A DNA stretch of 64,000 nucleotides from Lachnospiraceae bacterium (GTDB lineage Bacteria; Bacillota; Clostridia; Lachnospirales; Lachnospiraceae), in assembly GCA_030526245.1 (NCBI GenBank), contig JAUNDD010000001.1, forward strand, positions 20,857 through 84,856, given 5' to 3'. How positions within the stretch are numbered: position 1 is the first letter of the stretch; each line of letters begins with the position of its first letter. Below are positions 34,687 through 43,010 of this stretch, one piece after another. The position numbers and the translations under genes are program-made. Below the pieces are notes generated by a model. The model ran no database searches, was not told the DNA's origin, and saw nothing but the letters and a program-made list of their open reading frames with translations.

Positions 34687-34694
34687 GGATATTT

Positions 34695-34731
34695 GCCCGA
34701 TTTTATATCGGGCCCGTAGGAAATCAAAAAA
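34695..34731 (-). repeat. Dispersed 3' motif, copy B
   Basis: Minus-strand T tract followed by GATTTCCTACGGGCCCGATA and TAAAATCGGG, downstream of the SDR-gene terminator, in the same context as copy A at 2711-2745. Confidence 0.55.
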
Positions 34732-34777
34732 CGAGTACAGCCCGACACTTTTCATGTCAGACTGTACTCGTTTTTTT
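34725..34777. terminator. Bidirectional terminator between decarboxylase and SDR genes
   Basis: ACGAGTACAG ... CTGTACTCGT with an inner GACA/TGTC. Seven Ts follow on the plus side and six As precede (six Ts on the minus strand). Confidence 0.9.
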
Positions 34778-34790
34778 AGTCGTTATGATA

Positions 34791-35576
34791 TCAGCAGATC
34801 GTAAATCCGCCGTCGATCACCAGATTGGCTCCATTGATCATCCGGGAAGCATCGCTGGCCAGGAATACAGCACAGGCTGCCACTTCCTCCGGATAGGCAA
34901 AACGTCTGGCCGGGATCCGTTCCTTGAAAGCATTTCCTACTTCTTCATTAGGCGGATCTACCCAGTTCTTCTTTCCCATAGGGGTCAGAACGATGGTGGG
35001 GGAGATGACATTGACATTGATGTTGTACTGTGCCAGCTCCATGGCAAACTGCTTGGTGGCATAGATCACAGCCGCCTTGCAGCAGCCGTAGGTCAGATGA
35101 CCATCCAGCGCAACCACACCAGCCTGAGAACCCATGTTGATGATGTGTCCGCCGCCGTTTGCCTTCATCACCTTAGCCACCGCACGGCCAAAACGAACCG
35201 TTCCGGTGAGATTGATGCTTAAGGTGCGATCCCAAAGGTCTTCGTCGTGCTCCAGCACGGATTCAACCACGCCGATACCGGCACAGTTTACCAGGATGTC
35301 GATCTTACCGAATTTTTCAACGGTCTGATCCACGCAGGCCTGGATATCCTCCGATCTGGTAATATTGCCGCAGTATGCGAAGTACTCTACGCCCTGCTCT
35401 TTCGTATAGGCTTCCAGCCCGTCCGGCTCTCTCATGTCGAAGGAAACCACATTGGCTCCCTTTCTGGCATACATCTTTGCGATCTCGTAGCCAATGCCGC
35501 TGGCGGCGCCGGTCACGATGGCGGTCTTGCCTTCTAAGCTGAAGTCTTCGCTAAATTTTGTGTAATCGATTTCCAT
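34791..35576 (-). CDS. Short-chain dehydrogenase/reductase (SDR), polyol/ketose type
   Basis: A 261-residue NAD(P)-dependent SDR. The cofactor motif is TGAASGIG (22-29), with NCAG at 97-100. Catalytic Ser150 is in NMGSQAG, and Tyr163 and Lys167 are in YGCCK. It is the classical length for sugar-alcohol/ketose or gluconate 5-dehydrogenases. It follows the zinc dehydrogenase gene by 15 bases on the same strand, so both are cotranscribed. It probably interconverts a ketose and a polyol. Confidence 0.92.
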   Translation of the reverse strand: MEIDYTKFSEDFSLEGKTAIVTGAASGIGYEIAKMYARKGANVVSFDMREPDGLEAYTKEQGVEYFAYCGNITRSEDIQACVDQTVEKFGKIDILVNCAGIGVVESVLEHDEDLWDRTLSINLTGTVRFGRAVAKVMKANGGGHIINMGSQAGVVALDGHLTYGCCKAAVIYATKQFAMELAQYNINVNVISPTIVLTPMGKKNWVDPPNEEVGNAFKERIPARRFAYPEEVAACAVFLASDASRMINGANLVIDGGFTIC

Positions 35577-35591
35577 GGTACTGCCTTCTGC

Positions 35592-36653
35592 TTATTCAGC
35601 GTCCTTATTGATCTTGATAACTGCCTTGATTACGTTGGTCTTATCCGTGTAAGCATCGTCGTATGCCTTCTGGATATCCTCGAAATCATACTTGTGAGTT
35701 GCGATGGTCTTAACATCGATCTTGCCTGCAGCAATATCAGCGATTGCCTGCGGGTAAGTATATCTGTAACGGAATACGGTCTTGATGGTGGGCTCCTTGT
35801 CCATGATCAGACCAAAGTTGAACGGGAACTCTGCTTCCGCTGCAATACCAACCAGAACGATGGTTCCGCCGCGCTTTACAAGATACGGAGTCTGCGCGAT
35901 GGTGTATTTGCTTCCGGCAGTTTCCAGAACCTTGTTGTAGCCGGCACCGTTGGTGCGCTTCAGGCCCTCTTCAACCGCATTCACCTCTTTTGCGTTGATT
36001 ACATAATCGGCGCCCATTTCCAGAGCCTTCTTCAGATGGCTCTCTTCCAGGTCGACGATCGTTACACTCTTAGCGCCCTTTGCCTTGCAGGCCAGCAGGG
36101 TAACCAGGCCGATGCAGCCTGCGCCAAGGATCAGTACATCATCATTTTCATTGATATCGCCCTGGTTTGCAGCATGTACACCTACGGACAGCGGCTCAAC
36201 CAGTGCACCTTCCAGTGTGCTTACATTCTCCGGCAGCTTGAAGCACATATTCTCCGGGAATGCGATGTATTCCATGTTGCAGCCCTGTACAGGCGGAGTA
36301 GCCAGGAATACGACATCCGGGCACAGATTGTAGCGGCCGGATTTGCAGAATTCGCACTCGCCGCAGGTGATGCCCGGCTCAAGAGCAACCTTATCGCCAA
36401 CCTTCAGGTCTGTAACGCCTTCGCCTACTTCAACAACCACGCCGGCACACTCGTGTCCGAGGATGAACGGCTTGCAGTCGTCGGTTACGACATAGGAACC
36501 GCATCTTCCATTGTGGAAGTAATGTCCGTCGGATCCGCATACGCCAACATAATCCAGTTTTACCAGAACCTCTTTAGCCTTTGGTGACGGCTTTTCAACC
36601 TCGCCGATCTCCATCTTGCCAACCTGTTTCATATAAGCTGCTCTCATTTTCAT
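35592..36653 (-). CDS. Zinc-dependent polyol dehydrogenase (sorbitol/xylitol dehydrogenase type)
   Basis: A 353-residue MDR dehydrogenase. Zinc site GVCGSDGHYF and GHECAGVV, structural lobe CGECEFCKSGRYNLC with four cysteines, and Rossmann loop GAGCIGLVTLLA are intact. It oxidises a sugar alcohol to a ketose with NAD+. ATG 36653 is preferred over the long frame and over the ATG two codons later, because TTGGAGGCAAACATC precedes it. It lies downstream of the CUT2 transporter genes across a 321-base gap full of hairpins and is followed by an SDR gene. It resembles the dehydrogenase at 15492 closely. Confidence 0.93.
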   Translation of the reverse strand: MKMRAAYMKQVGKMEIGEVEKPSPKAKEVLVKLDYVGVCGSDGHYFHNGRCGSYVVTDDCKPFILGHECAGVVVEVGEGVTDLKVGDKVALEPGITCGECEFCKSGRYNLCPDVVFLATPPVQGCNMEYIAFPENMCFKLPENVSTLEGALVEPLSVGVHAANQGDINENDDVLILGAGCIGLVTLLACKAKGAKSVTIVDLEESHLKKALEMGADYVINAKEVNAVEEGLKRTNGAGYNKVLETAGSKYTIAQTPYLVKRGGTIVLVGIAAEAEFPFNFGLIMDKEPTIKTVFRYRYTYPQAIADIAAGKIDVKTIATHKYDFEDIQKAYDDAYTDKTNVIKAVIKINKDAE

Positions 36654-36779
36654 GATGTTTGCCTCCAAATAATAAAAAACGAAAAACCTGCATGTGCATA
36701 ACAGTCCGGATGCGGCCTCCCGCATCTACGGCTGATAATGATAAACTGGCAGCTTTGGCAAGCCGCCAGCTATCACACT

Positions 36780-36915
36780 TTTACAATATATGATTTGATT
36801 CGGCGGCTGAAGTTCACGATCTTTTGTCTTCAGCCGCCTACTTCAGGCTGGCGGCCCTTCGGACCGCTGCCTGTTTTTCTCTTCATTGTTTCAAGCTTCG
36901 TCACCCTTCGGTGAC
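36780..36915. other. Cluster of hairpins between the binding-protein gene and the dehydrogenase gene
   Basis: Three adjacent stems: GGCGGCTGAAG/CTTCAGCCGCC (36802-36838, 11 bases perfect), CAGGC...GCCTG enclosing GCGG/CCGC (36844-36873, followed on the plus strand by TTTTT) and GTCACC-cttc-GGTGAC (36899-36914). The rest of 36654-36974 holds nothing I recognise. Confidence 0.6.
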
Positions 36916-36974
36916 CATTTCCCCGTACAGCTCACAGGCGTGAACCGCAATCGGTTTTGTACTCAAACGGTCAA

Positions 36975-37934
36975 TTATTTGATCTGGCCGTTAGCGGTGT
37001 ACATTTCGATGTACTGATCAACGTTCTCAGCAGTGATAAGCGGAGCCGGTACGTTGTCATATACATCAGTAACTTCCATCTCACCGGTCAGAACCTTGTG
37101 GATGTATTCAGCGTTCATCTGAGCCAGGTCGCCAGCAGACTGCAGACCGGTAGAGGTCATCAGACCATCCTTGATCAGCAGGCAAGCTTCTGCAGTACCG
37201 TCAACGCCGTATGCCAGCATATCAGCGAAATCTGCATTGTCCTTTACTACTTCGATAGCACCAGCTGCCATGTTGTCGTTCATGGAGATAACAGCATCGA
37301 TCTTGCCGTAAGCCTGTACCCAGTCTTCCATCAGAGCCATAGCTTCGTCTTTGTTCCAGTTAGCGATATCTTCTGCAACGATCTCAACGTCTGCTCTCTT
37401 ATCGAAGAACTCTGCCTGCCAAGCGTTTCTTCTCTCGGTGCTGTGGAAGTTACCAGCCGGTCCGTTCAGGACAACAACCTTTGCACCTTCCGGAACCTGC
37501 TCCATAGCGAGGTCACAGTTAACCTTAGCCTGCTCGTACGGATCAGCATCGATAGAACCGGTTCCTTCGCACTCAACACGCGGGTTGGTGGTCAGGCACG
37601 GGATACCAGCGTCAACAACCTGCTGGATGTACGGCATCTGAGCTTCGCCGTTGTTAGCCTGGATGATGATTGCATCGTAGCCGTTTACGATACAGTTCTC
37701 GATGATGGAGTTTTCTTTCTCATCGTTAGCCTGTCCGTCGAATACTTCTACGGTCATGTCATCATAGGTATCGAACTGAGCTCTGATCTCATCAGCCAGC
37801 CATGCTGCGAAGGAGTCTTCCTGTGCTCTTGCAATGTATGCAACCTTGTACTCTTCAGCAGAAGCAACGGTAGCGGTTCCGAGTACGCCCAGTGCTAATG
37901 CAGCAACAGCAGTGCCAAACATTCTCTTAGTCAT
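36975..37934 (-). CDS. Sugar ABC transporter substrate-binding protein (ribose-type, Peripla_BP_4)
   Basis: A 319-residue binding protein with a signal peptide ending VASA-EE. The mature protein begins YKVAYIARAQEDSFAAWLA, the usual first strand and Ser/Phe-rich substrate loop of the RbsB family. Later blocks include GYDAIIIQANNGEA and VISMNDNMAAGAIEV, the second-lobe signature. It has no lipobox cysteine. AGGAGGAAAACAAA precedes the ATG. It delivers a pentose, polyol or related sugar to the permease and ATPase encoded upstream. It is the third gene of the transporter operon starting at 40606. Confidence 0.94.
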   Translation of the reverse strand: MTKRMFGTAVAALALGVLGTATVASAEEYKVAYIARAQEDSFAAWLADEIRAQFDTYDDMTVEVFDGQANDEKENSIIENCIVNGYDAIIIQANNGEAQMPYIQQVVDAGIPCLTTNPRVECEGTGSIDADPYEQAKVNCDLAMEQVPEGAKVVVLNGPAGNFHSTERRNAWQAEFFDKRADVEIVAEDIANWNKDEAMALMEDWVQAYGKIDAVISMNDNMAAGAIEVVKDNADFADMLAYGVDGTAEACLLIKDGLMTSTGLQSAGDLAQMNAEYIHKVLTGEMEVTDVYDNVPAPLITAENVDQYIEMYTANGQIK

Positions 37935-38045
37935 TTTGTTTTCCTCCTAAAATTGTAATATTGTAAAAGTTTCTGCAACTTATGCATTCGGGTTACTGTG
38001 TTTCTCCGGCTGTCCACCGTTCCGGCGGCAGCCATTTTATCGTTC

Positions 38046-38066
38046 CTCCGGCCCCGCGGGCCGGAG
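38046..38066 (-). other. GC-rich intercistronic hairpin between permease and binding-protein genes
   Basis: CTCCGGCCC-cgc-GGGCCGGAG, a perfect 9-base stem with a 3-base loop and no T tract, in the gap between the permease stop and the binding-protein start. It is probably an mRNA processing or stability element that lets the binding protein be made in excess. Confidence 0.55.
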
Positions 38067-38106
38067 TGAAAGATCGTTCAATGATGTGTTTTCAGGTGTT
38101 CAGGAA

Positions 38107-39090
38107 TTAAGCTTCCTTCTTTTCCTTTTCGTCTACAATGATGACCTTGCGGGTCTTCTTGTTCTTGGACATGATGTCGTAACCTACGGCTACGGCAATG
38201 ATGCCGCCCTTAACGATCTGCTGAATGTAGGAGTCTACACCGGTCAGGTTCATGATGTTGTTCAGGAAGCCGATGATGAATGCGCCGACCAGGGTTCCAA
38301 GAGTGGTACCAACACCACCGGAGAAGCTTGTTCCACCGACGATGGTAGCGGTCAGACCTTCCATTTCGTAACCTACAGCACCGTTCGGAAGACCTGCGTT
38401 TACGCGGGACATGAACAGCACGCCTGCGATACCGGCCAGAATACCGTTGATGATGAAGGTGATGTATTTGCTGCGCTTTACATCGATACCGGATGCTACA
38501 GCAGCTGCTTCGTTACCACCGATCGCGTAAAGGGAACGGCCGTAACGGGTGTGATTGGTGACATACCAGATGATGACGGTAATAACCAGCATGAAGATGA
38601 CCGGGTTCGGGACCGGGCCCACATTGCCCTGACCGAAGATGGTGTATTCCTTCAGCTGCAGCAGGTTCTGACCGTTTGTGAAGTAAAGAGCGATACCACG
38701 GGCAGACATCTGCATGGCCAGCGTTGCGATGAACGGCGGCACGTTAACATTGGTTACCAGGAATGCGTTGACGAGGTTACAAGCCACACCAACGAGGATA
38801 GCTACGATAAAGCCGACTGCCAGGCTTCCGGTATTCTGGAAGGAAGCAATGGACAGGACACCGGCCAAAGCCAGTACCGAACCAACGGACAGGTCGATCA
38901 GACCGGAGATAACCAGCAGCATTTCGCCGTAAGCGATGATGATCGAAACGGAAAGCTGACGCGCTACGTTGATCAGGTTCTGCGGTTTCAGGAAGTTCTG
39001 GTTCATAAAGGAGCAAAAGATGATCATCACCACAAGAATGATGAAAATCGAATATTTCTCCATGATCTTTCCGATACTTTGTTTTTTCAT
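38107..39090 (-). CDS. Sugar ABC transporter permease (ribose-type, RbsC family)
   Basis: A 327-residue permease with about eight to ten membrane segments. Family blocks include the N-terminal QNLINVARQLSVSIIIAYGEMLLVI (of which ISGLIDLSVGSVLAL follows directly), ALYAIGGNEAAAVASGI, and GGTSFSGGVGTTLGTLVGA near the C-terminus. The C-terminal tail is Lys/Glu-rich. It starts 22 bases after the ATPase gene and forms the channel for the CUT2-type importer. Confidence 0.94.
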   Translation of the reverse strand: MKKQSIGKIMEKYSIFIILVVMIIFCSFMNQNFLKPQNLINVARQLSVSIIIAYGEMLLVISGLIDLSVGSVLALAGVLSIASFQNTGSLAVGFIVAILVGVACNLVNAFLVTNVNVPPFIATLAMQMSARGIALYFTNGQNLLQLKEYTIFGQGNVGPVPNPVIFMLVITVIIWYVTNHTRYGRSLYAIGGNEAAAVASGIDVKRSKYITFIINGILAGIAGVLFMSRVNAGLPNGAVGYEMEGLTATIVGGTSFSGGVGTTLGTLVGAFIIGFLNNIMNLTGVDSYIQQIVKGGIIAVAVGYDIMSKNKKTRKVIIVDEKEKKEA

Positions 39091-39112
39091 TTTTCGTCAA
39101 ACCTCGTCTTTC

Positions 39113-40606
39113 TTATTTTGACATAGCAAACTTCATAATAGTTTCCTGAGAGAATTCCGACCGATCCAGGCAGCCGGTGATGTGTCCCTGGCTCATGACA
39201 TAGATCCGGTCACACATACCGATCAGCTCCGGCAGCTCGGAAGATACCATTACAACGGCTTTTCCCTCTTTTGCCATATCCGTCATCAGCTTGTAGATCT
39301 CAAACTTGGCACCAACGTCGATACCGCGGGTCGGCTCGTCCAGGATCAGGACATCCGGATCGCGAAGCATCCACTTGGCCAACAGGACCTTCTGCTGATT
39401 ACCACCGGAAAGTGCCTGGATCAGTGTATCCAGACTCGGTGTTTTAACGTTCATCTTTTCAAAGTACTCGCCTACCAGCTTTCTCTCCAGGGACGGATGA
39501 CTCTTGCCCTTGAAGATAAACTTGTCCAGACTGGAAATACTTGCGTTTTCCATAACGCTTCGGATCGGAATGATACCGAACCGGCGTCTGTCCTCGGACA
39601 GCATGACCAGCTTCTCGTTAATGGCGTCGCTTACCTTTTTGATGGTGCAGTCTTTTCCATTAATATTGATCGTACCTGCATCGTAGGGATCCAGTCCGAA
39701 GATCGCTCTCATGACCTCGGTACGTCCGGCACCCATCAGTCCTGCAAAACCAACGATCTCGCCGGCGCGGACATTAAAGTCGATGTTTTCAAATACGCCT
39801 TCGCTCCGAAGTCCCTTAACATCCAGAACCGGTTTTCCGATCGGAACCTCTTCCTTCGGATAGGCGTTGTCCATACGGCGTCCAACCATGGCTGCGATAA
39901 CCTCATCCAGGTCTGTCTCAGCGGCCCGCTTGGTCCATACCGTCTGACCGTCTCGCAGGATCGTGATATCGTCCGCGATCCGGAATACCTCATCCATCTT
40001 GTGGGAGATATAGATAATGCTGACGCCCTGGGCCTTCAGTGCCTCGATCTTTTTAAAGAGCACCTCGACCTCGCGGTTTGTAATAGCCGAAGTCGGCTCA
40101 TCCATGATAACGATCTGTGCGTTGTTTGAGATCGCCTTCAGAATCTCCAGCATCTGGATATCCGAAACCGTCAGGGTCTTCAGCTTCTGCTTCGGGCTGT
40201 AATTTAAGTTTTCCCGCTCCAGCAGCTCCAGCGTTTCCTTGCGTACCCGTTTCCAGTCAACCTTTCCGGGACCGGTCACCGGCAGACGTCCGAGGAAGAT
40301 GTTCTCCTCAATGGACATTTCCGGAACGTAGTTCAGCTCCTGTGCGATCATCGCAATACCGAAGTCACGAGCCTGTATCGGATTTTTGATCTCAACCGGC
40401 TGACCATCGATATAGATCTGACCGGCATCCGCCTTGTACAGACCGTTGATGATCTTCATCAGAGTGGATTTTCCTGCGCCGTTTTCACCGCAGAGTGCAT
40501 GCAGCGTTCCTTTTCTGACCGAAAAGTTGATATTGTCCAATGCCTTTACGCCAGGAAAAGATTTGCTGACACCACTGACACGCAGTTTGATTGCTTCATT
40601 CTCCAC
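39113..40606 (-). CDS. Sugar ABC transporter ATP-binding protein, two ABC domains (RbsA family)
   Basis: A 497-residue tandem ATPase of CUT2 importers. The first domain has Walker A GENGAGKST, signature TVSDIQMLEI and Walker B VIMDEPTSA. The second has the family's degenerate first motif GLMGAGRTEV, then signature LSGGNQQKV and LILDEPTRGI. The start is GTG 40606: AAGGAGGAGAGAGC stands eight bases ahead and no ATG is nearby in a better position. It is the first gene of the minus-strand half of the second island, with a leader of about 265 bases after the promoter at 40879-40907. Confidence 0.94.
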   Translation of the reverse strand: MENEAIKLRVSGVSKSFPGVKALDNINFSVRKGTLHALCGENGAGKSTLMKIINGLYKADAGQIYIDGQPVEIKNPIQARDFGIAMIAQELNYVPEMSIEENIFLGRLPVTGPGKVDWKRVRKETLELLERENLNYSPKQKLKTLTVSDIQMLEILKAISNNAQIVIMDEPTSAITNREVEVLFKKIEALKAQGVSIIYISHKMDEVFRIADDITILRDGQTVWTKRAAETDLDEVIAAMVGRRMDNAYPKEEVPIGKPVLDVKGLRSEGVFENIDFNVRAGEIVGFAGLMGAGRTEVMRAIFGLDPYDAGTININGKDCTIKKVSDAINEKLVMLSEDRRRFGIIPIRSVMENASISSLDKFIFKGKSHPSLERKLVGEYFEKMNVKTPSLDTLIQALSGGNQQKVLLAKWMLRDPDVLILDEPTRGIDVGAKFEIYKLMTDMAKEGKAVVMVSSELPELIGMCDRIYVMSQGHITGCLDRSEFSQETIMKFAMSK

Positions 40607-40685
40607 GCTCTCTCCTCCTTCTCAGCTAACACATTCTCCCCGGAATAGCCTCCGCGTCTCCATCTCTCGTCCGCAAACTCTGTAT

Positions 40686-40770
40686 TTGTGCGTTTTGCTG
40701 CGCCGGTGTTTGCATTTTTGTGTATTTCTGCCGCGCATTTATGCGTTTCATTGTTTCTTCCTGTGTTTTC
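40686..40770. promoter_or_regulatory. Repeat array in the transporter-operon leader
   Basis: Irregular repeats of a TTT-x-TGCG-TTT type unit (for example GTGCGTTTTG, TTTGCATTTTTGTG, TTTATGCGTTTCATTG). The unit GCGC-n-TTTATGCGTTT at 40733-40748 recurs at 41014-41029 beyond the divergent promoter. They are candidate operators for the DeoR regulator at 43011. Confidence 0.45.
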
Positions 40771-40878
40771 ATTATTTCGACCATACCAGGAAGCGGCGCA
40801 TACATATTCACGAGTATTTTGACGGATGACCGACATGCTTATCTCGTTTCGTTGTGCTATTTGTCTATCAATGTCACC

Positions 40879-40907
40879 ATTATAGCCTTTGTTTTGGTAC
40901 TTGTCAA
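40879..40907 (-). promoter_or_regulatory. Consensus promoter of the CUT2 transporter operon
   Basis: TTGACA, 17 bases, TATAAT on the minus strand: a perfect sigma-A promoter about 265 bases before the GTG start. Confidence 0.85.
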
Positions 40908-40950
40908 CCAATAATGTTGATAACTTTGCTGTACTTTTCGTGGAATTATG

Positions 40951-40978
40951 TTGATTTTTATATAGATTGTGCTATGAT
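40951..40978 (+). promoter_or_regulatory. Promoter of the PfkB kinase gene
   Basis: TTGATT, 16 bases, TATGAT on the plus strand, back to back with the transporter promoter and about 100 bases before the ATG. Confidence 0.65.
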
Positions 40979-41013
40979 ATGAATCAAACACACAACAAAA
41001 AACGTTTGCGCCT

Positions 41014-41033
41014 GCGCTTTTATGCGTTTTGTG
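41014..41033. promoter_or_regulatory. Operator-like repeat before the PfkB kinase gene
   Basis: GCGCTTTTATGCGTTTTGTG lies downstream of the plus promoter and matches 40733-40752 across its first 16 bases with two mismatches or fewer. The shared unit on both sides suggests joint control of the divergent operons. Confidence 0.5.
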
Positions 41034-41075
41034 TGCATTTGTTTGGTTTTATGTTCTTTTATTGAGGTCGTTACT

Positions 41076-42014
41076 ATGATACATACACTCACATTGAATC
41101 CGGCCATCGACCGCATTCTCTATCTGCCTCAGCTGACCCAGAATATCACCAACCGGATCCGTTCGACCCGGGATACCATCGGCGGCAAGGGCACCCACGT
41201 ATCCATCGATTTAAGTCAGCTCGGCCAGCGCAGCACCGCCTTTGGCATCTGCCACGGCCCGAACGGTCAGAATGTCATTGATATCCTGAGCGAATACGAC
41301 ATCGATGTCTGCTTTAACCACTATGACGCGCCGGGCAAGAACACCCGCACCAACTATCTGGTCATCGAGGACACCACCGACTGCACCATTCTGGCGGAGC
41401 CGGGCGTAAAGCTCACCGAAAAAGAGATCTGCGATCTCATCGATCGCATGAAGCATATAATAAAGGAAGGGGATTATCTCCTGTTCTCCGGAGATGCCTC
41501 CAATTCCCCGGATCCGGCGGTATACAACCGGATCATGCGGGAGCTGAAGGATAAGAACATCCGCTTTGTGCTGGATGCCAGCGGGGCCTCCTTAAAGAGC
41601 TGTATCTGCGAGTCTCCCTATATGATCAAGCCCAACCTGGACGAGCTGTCCATGCTGGTGGACTATCCGGTAGGTGAGGATATTCCTTCTATATTGAAGG
41701 CAATGGATTCGCTGGCTCAGTACAACGTGGAGATCATCGCCGTATCCCTTGGCGGAGACGGCTCCGTGGTCCGCACCCCCGAGGGTACCTTCCGGGTAGA
41801 GCCGCCGAAGGTCAACGTCTGCAACACCATCGGCTGCGGCGACTGCTTCCTGGCCGGCTTTGTATATGGCCTGGCCAGCGGACTGAACACGGAGGAGACC
41901 CTCCGCATCGCCACCGCATCTTCTGCGGCAGCTGCCGAGAGTACTCTTTCCATCGGCTTTGACGAAGCCCGCAAGAACGAACTGCTCAGCCAGGTGAAGA
42001 TCACCCGGATCTGA
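41076..42014 (+). CDS. PfkB-family hexose/ketose phosphate kinase (1-phosphofructokinase/tagatose-6-phosphate kinase type)
   Basis: A 312-residue kinase of the 1-PFK/LacC group. The N-terminal LTLNPAIDR is the family hallmark, GGKGTHVSIDL is the sugar-binding loop (where most relatives have GGKGxNVA), and TIGCGDCFLAGF holds the catalytic Asp. It would phosphorylate a ketose phosphate to a bisphosphate. ATG 41076 has TTGAGGTCGTTACT upstream; the longer frame overlaps the promoter leader. It is the first gene of the plus-strand half of the second island. Confidence 0.9.
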   Translation: MIHTLTLNPAIDRILYLPQLTQNITNRIRSTRDTIGGKGTHVSIDLSQLGQRSTAFGICHGPNGQNVIDILSEYDIDVCFNHYDAPGKNTRTNYLVIEDTTDCTILAEPGVKLTEKEICDLIDRMKHIIKEGDYLLFSGDASNSPDPAVYNRIMRELKDKNIRFVLDASGASLKSCICESPYMIKPNLDELSMLVDYPVGEDIPSILKAMDSLAQYNVEIIAVSLGGDGSVVRTPEGTFRVEPPKVNVCNTIGCGDCFLAGFVYGLASGLNTEETLRIATASSAAAAESTLSIGFDEARKNELLSQVKITRI

Positions 42015-42154
42015 TTTTAATAACAAAGTATCTGTTGCTGTTTAATTCAGTAAGCTACAACAAACTGCAGTTCCGGTATGCCTCATTCTGATCACGTTCT
42101 TAAGACGCGTCCAGGAACTGCCTATTTCATCAAGAGAATACAAGGAGCATTATC

Positions 42155-42880
42155 ATGAATTTATCCTATTACGAAATGAGACAGGAAATGGTCATCGTGG
42201 CCAATCAGATGTGGGAGCGCCGCCTTACCAATGCGGCCGGCGGCAACTTTGCCGTACGGGTCGACGAGGACAAGTATCTGATCTCTCCGTCCCTGATGTC
42301 CGAGCGCAAGCACTGCATGCTGACACCGGAGGATTTCCTTCTGGTCACCACCAACGGCAAGGTGGCCGAGAAAGGCAAGGACCTGGAGGTAAAGGACATT
42401 GAGATTCTGGAAGGAACCGGCGCGCTGTCCCGGGAAGCACTGATGCATGTGCTGATCCTGTATCATTTCCCGGAGATCGAATGCACGATCCACGCGCATC
42501 CCTTCTACTGCATGCCCTTCGTGGCCTACCAGATCTCGATCCCCAGCGCTACCGAGGCGACCATGAACCGCGGTACCGTTGACTCCATCGAGTGGACAAA
42601 GGCTTACTCCGAGGAGCTCAGCCGCAACGTCTACCAGTATTTCGAGGATCATCGCGAGACCGCTGTAGTTAAGCCCATCGGCATGATCATGCCCAAGCAC
42701 GGCGTTGTCGTCTCCGGCGGCAGCATCTATCACGCCTACAGCATGCTGGAGCGCATCGAGTGTGAGGCCTACTGCGAAACCGTTCGCCGCCTCATCGATC
42801 CGGCCCGCTATGACGAACTGGAAAACAAGGTGGATCAGCTCTCCGCCAAAATGGATGAGATTCTGGCCCGCCTGAAATAA
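42155..42880 (+). CDS. Class II aldolase/adducin family protein with C-terminal coiled coil
   Basis: A 241-residue zinc aldolase of the FucA/RhaD fold. The acid-base residue is Glu94 in LSRE, zinc ligands are His113 and His115 in TIHAHPF and His182 in MPKHGVVVSGG. N-terminal NAAGGNFAVR is the substrate loop. It cleaves a ketose 1-phosphate to DHAP and an aldehyde. Residues about 220-241 form an added heptad helix (Leu222, Val225, Leu229, Met233, Ile236, Leu240) not found in FucA. CAAGGAGCATTATC precedes the ATG. It lies between PfkB kinase and DeoR genes. Confidence 0.9.
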   Translation: MNLSYYEMRQEMVIVANQMWERRLTNAAGGNFAVRVDEDKYLISPSLMSERKHCMLTPEDFLLVTTNGKVAEKGKDLEVKDIEILEGTGALSREALMHVLILYHFPEIECTIHAHPFYCMPFVAYQISIPSATEATMNRGTVDSIEWTKAYSEELSRNVYQYFEDHRETAVVKPIGMIMPKHGVVVSGGSIYHAYSMLERIECEAYCETVRRLIDPARYDELENKVDQLSAKMDEILARLK

Positions 42881-43010
42881 CCGGCTGCGTCAGGACTTTT
42901 CAGATTTGTACTATCGGGAAAGCAGCCAGGAATTCGGTCTGGTTATTTAAAATACAAACTGCCGGCATCTTCCAGGCCCAATACACAGCACAAAGGAACA
43001 CGGTGATCAC

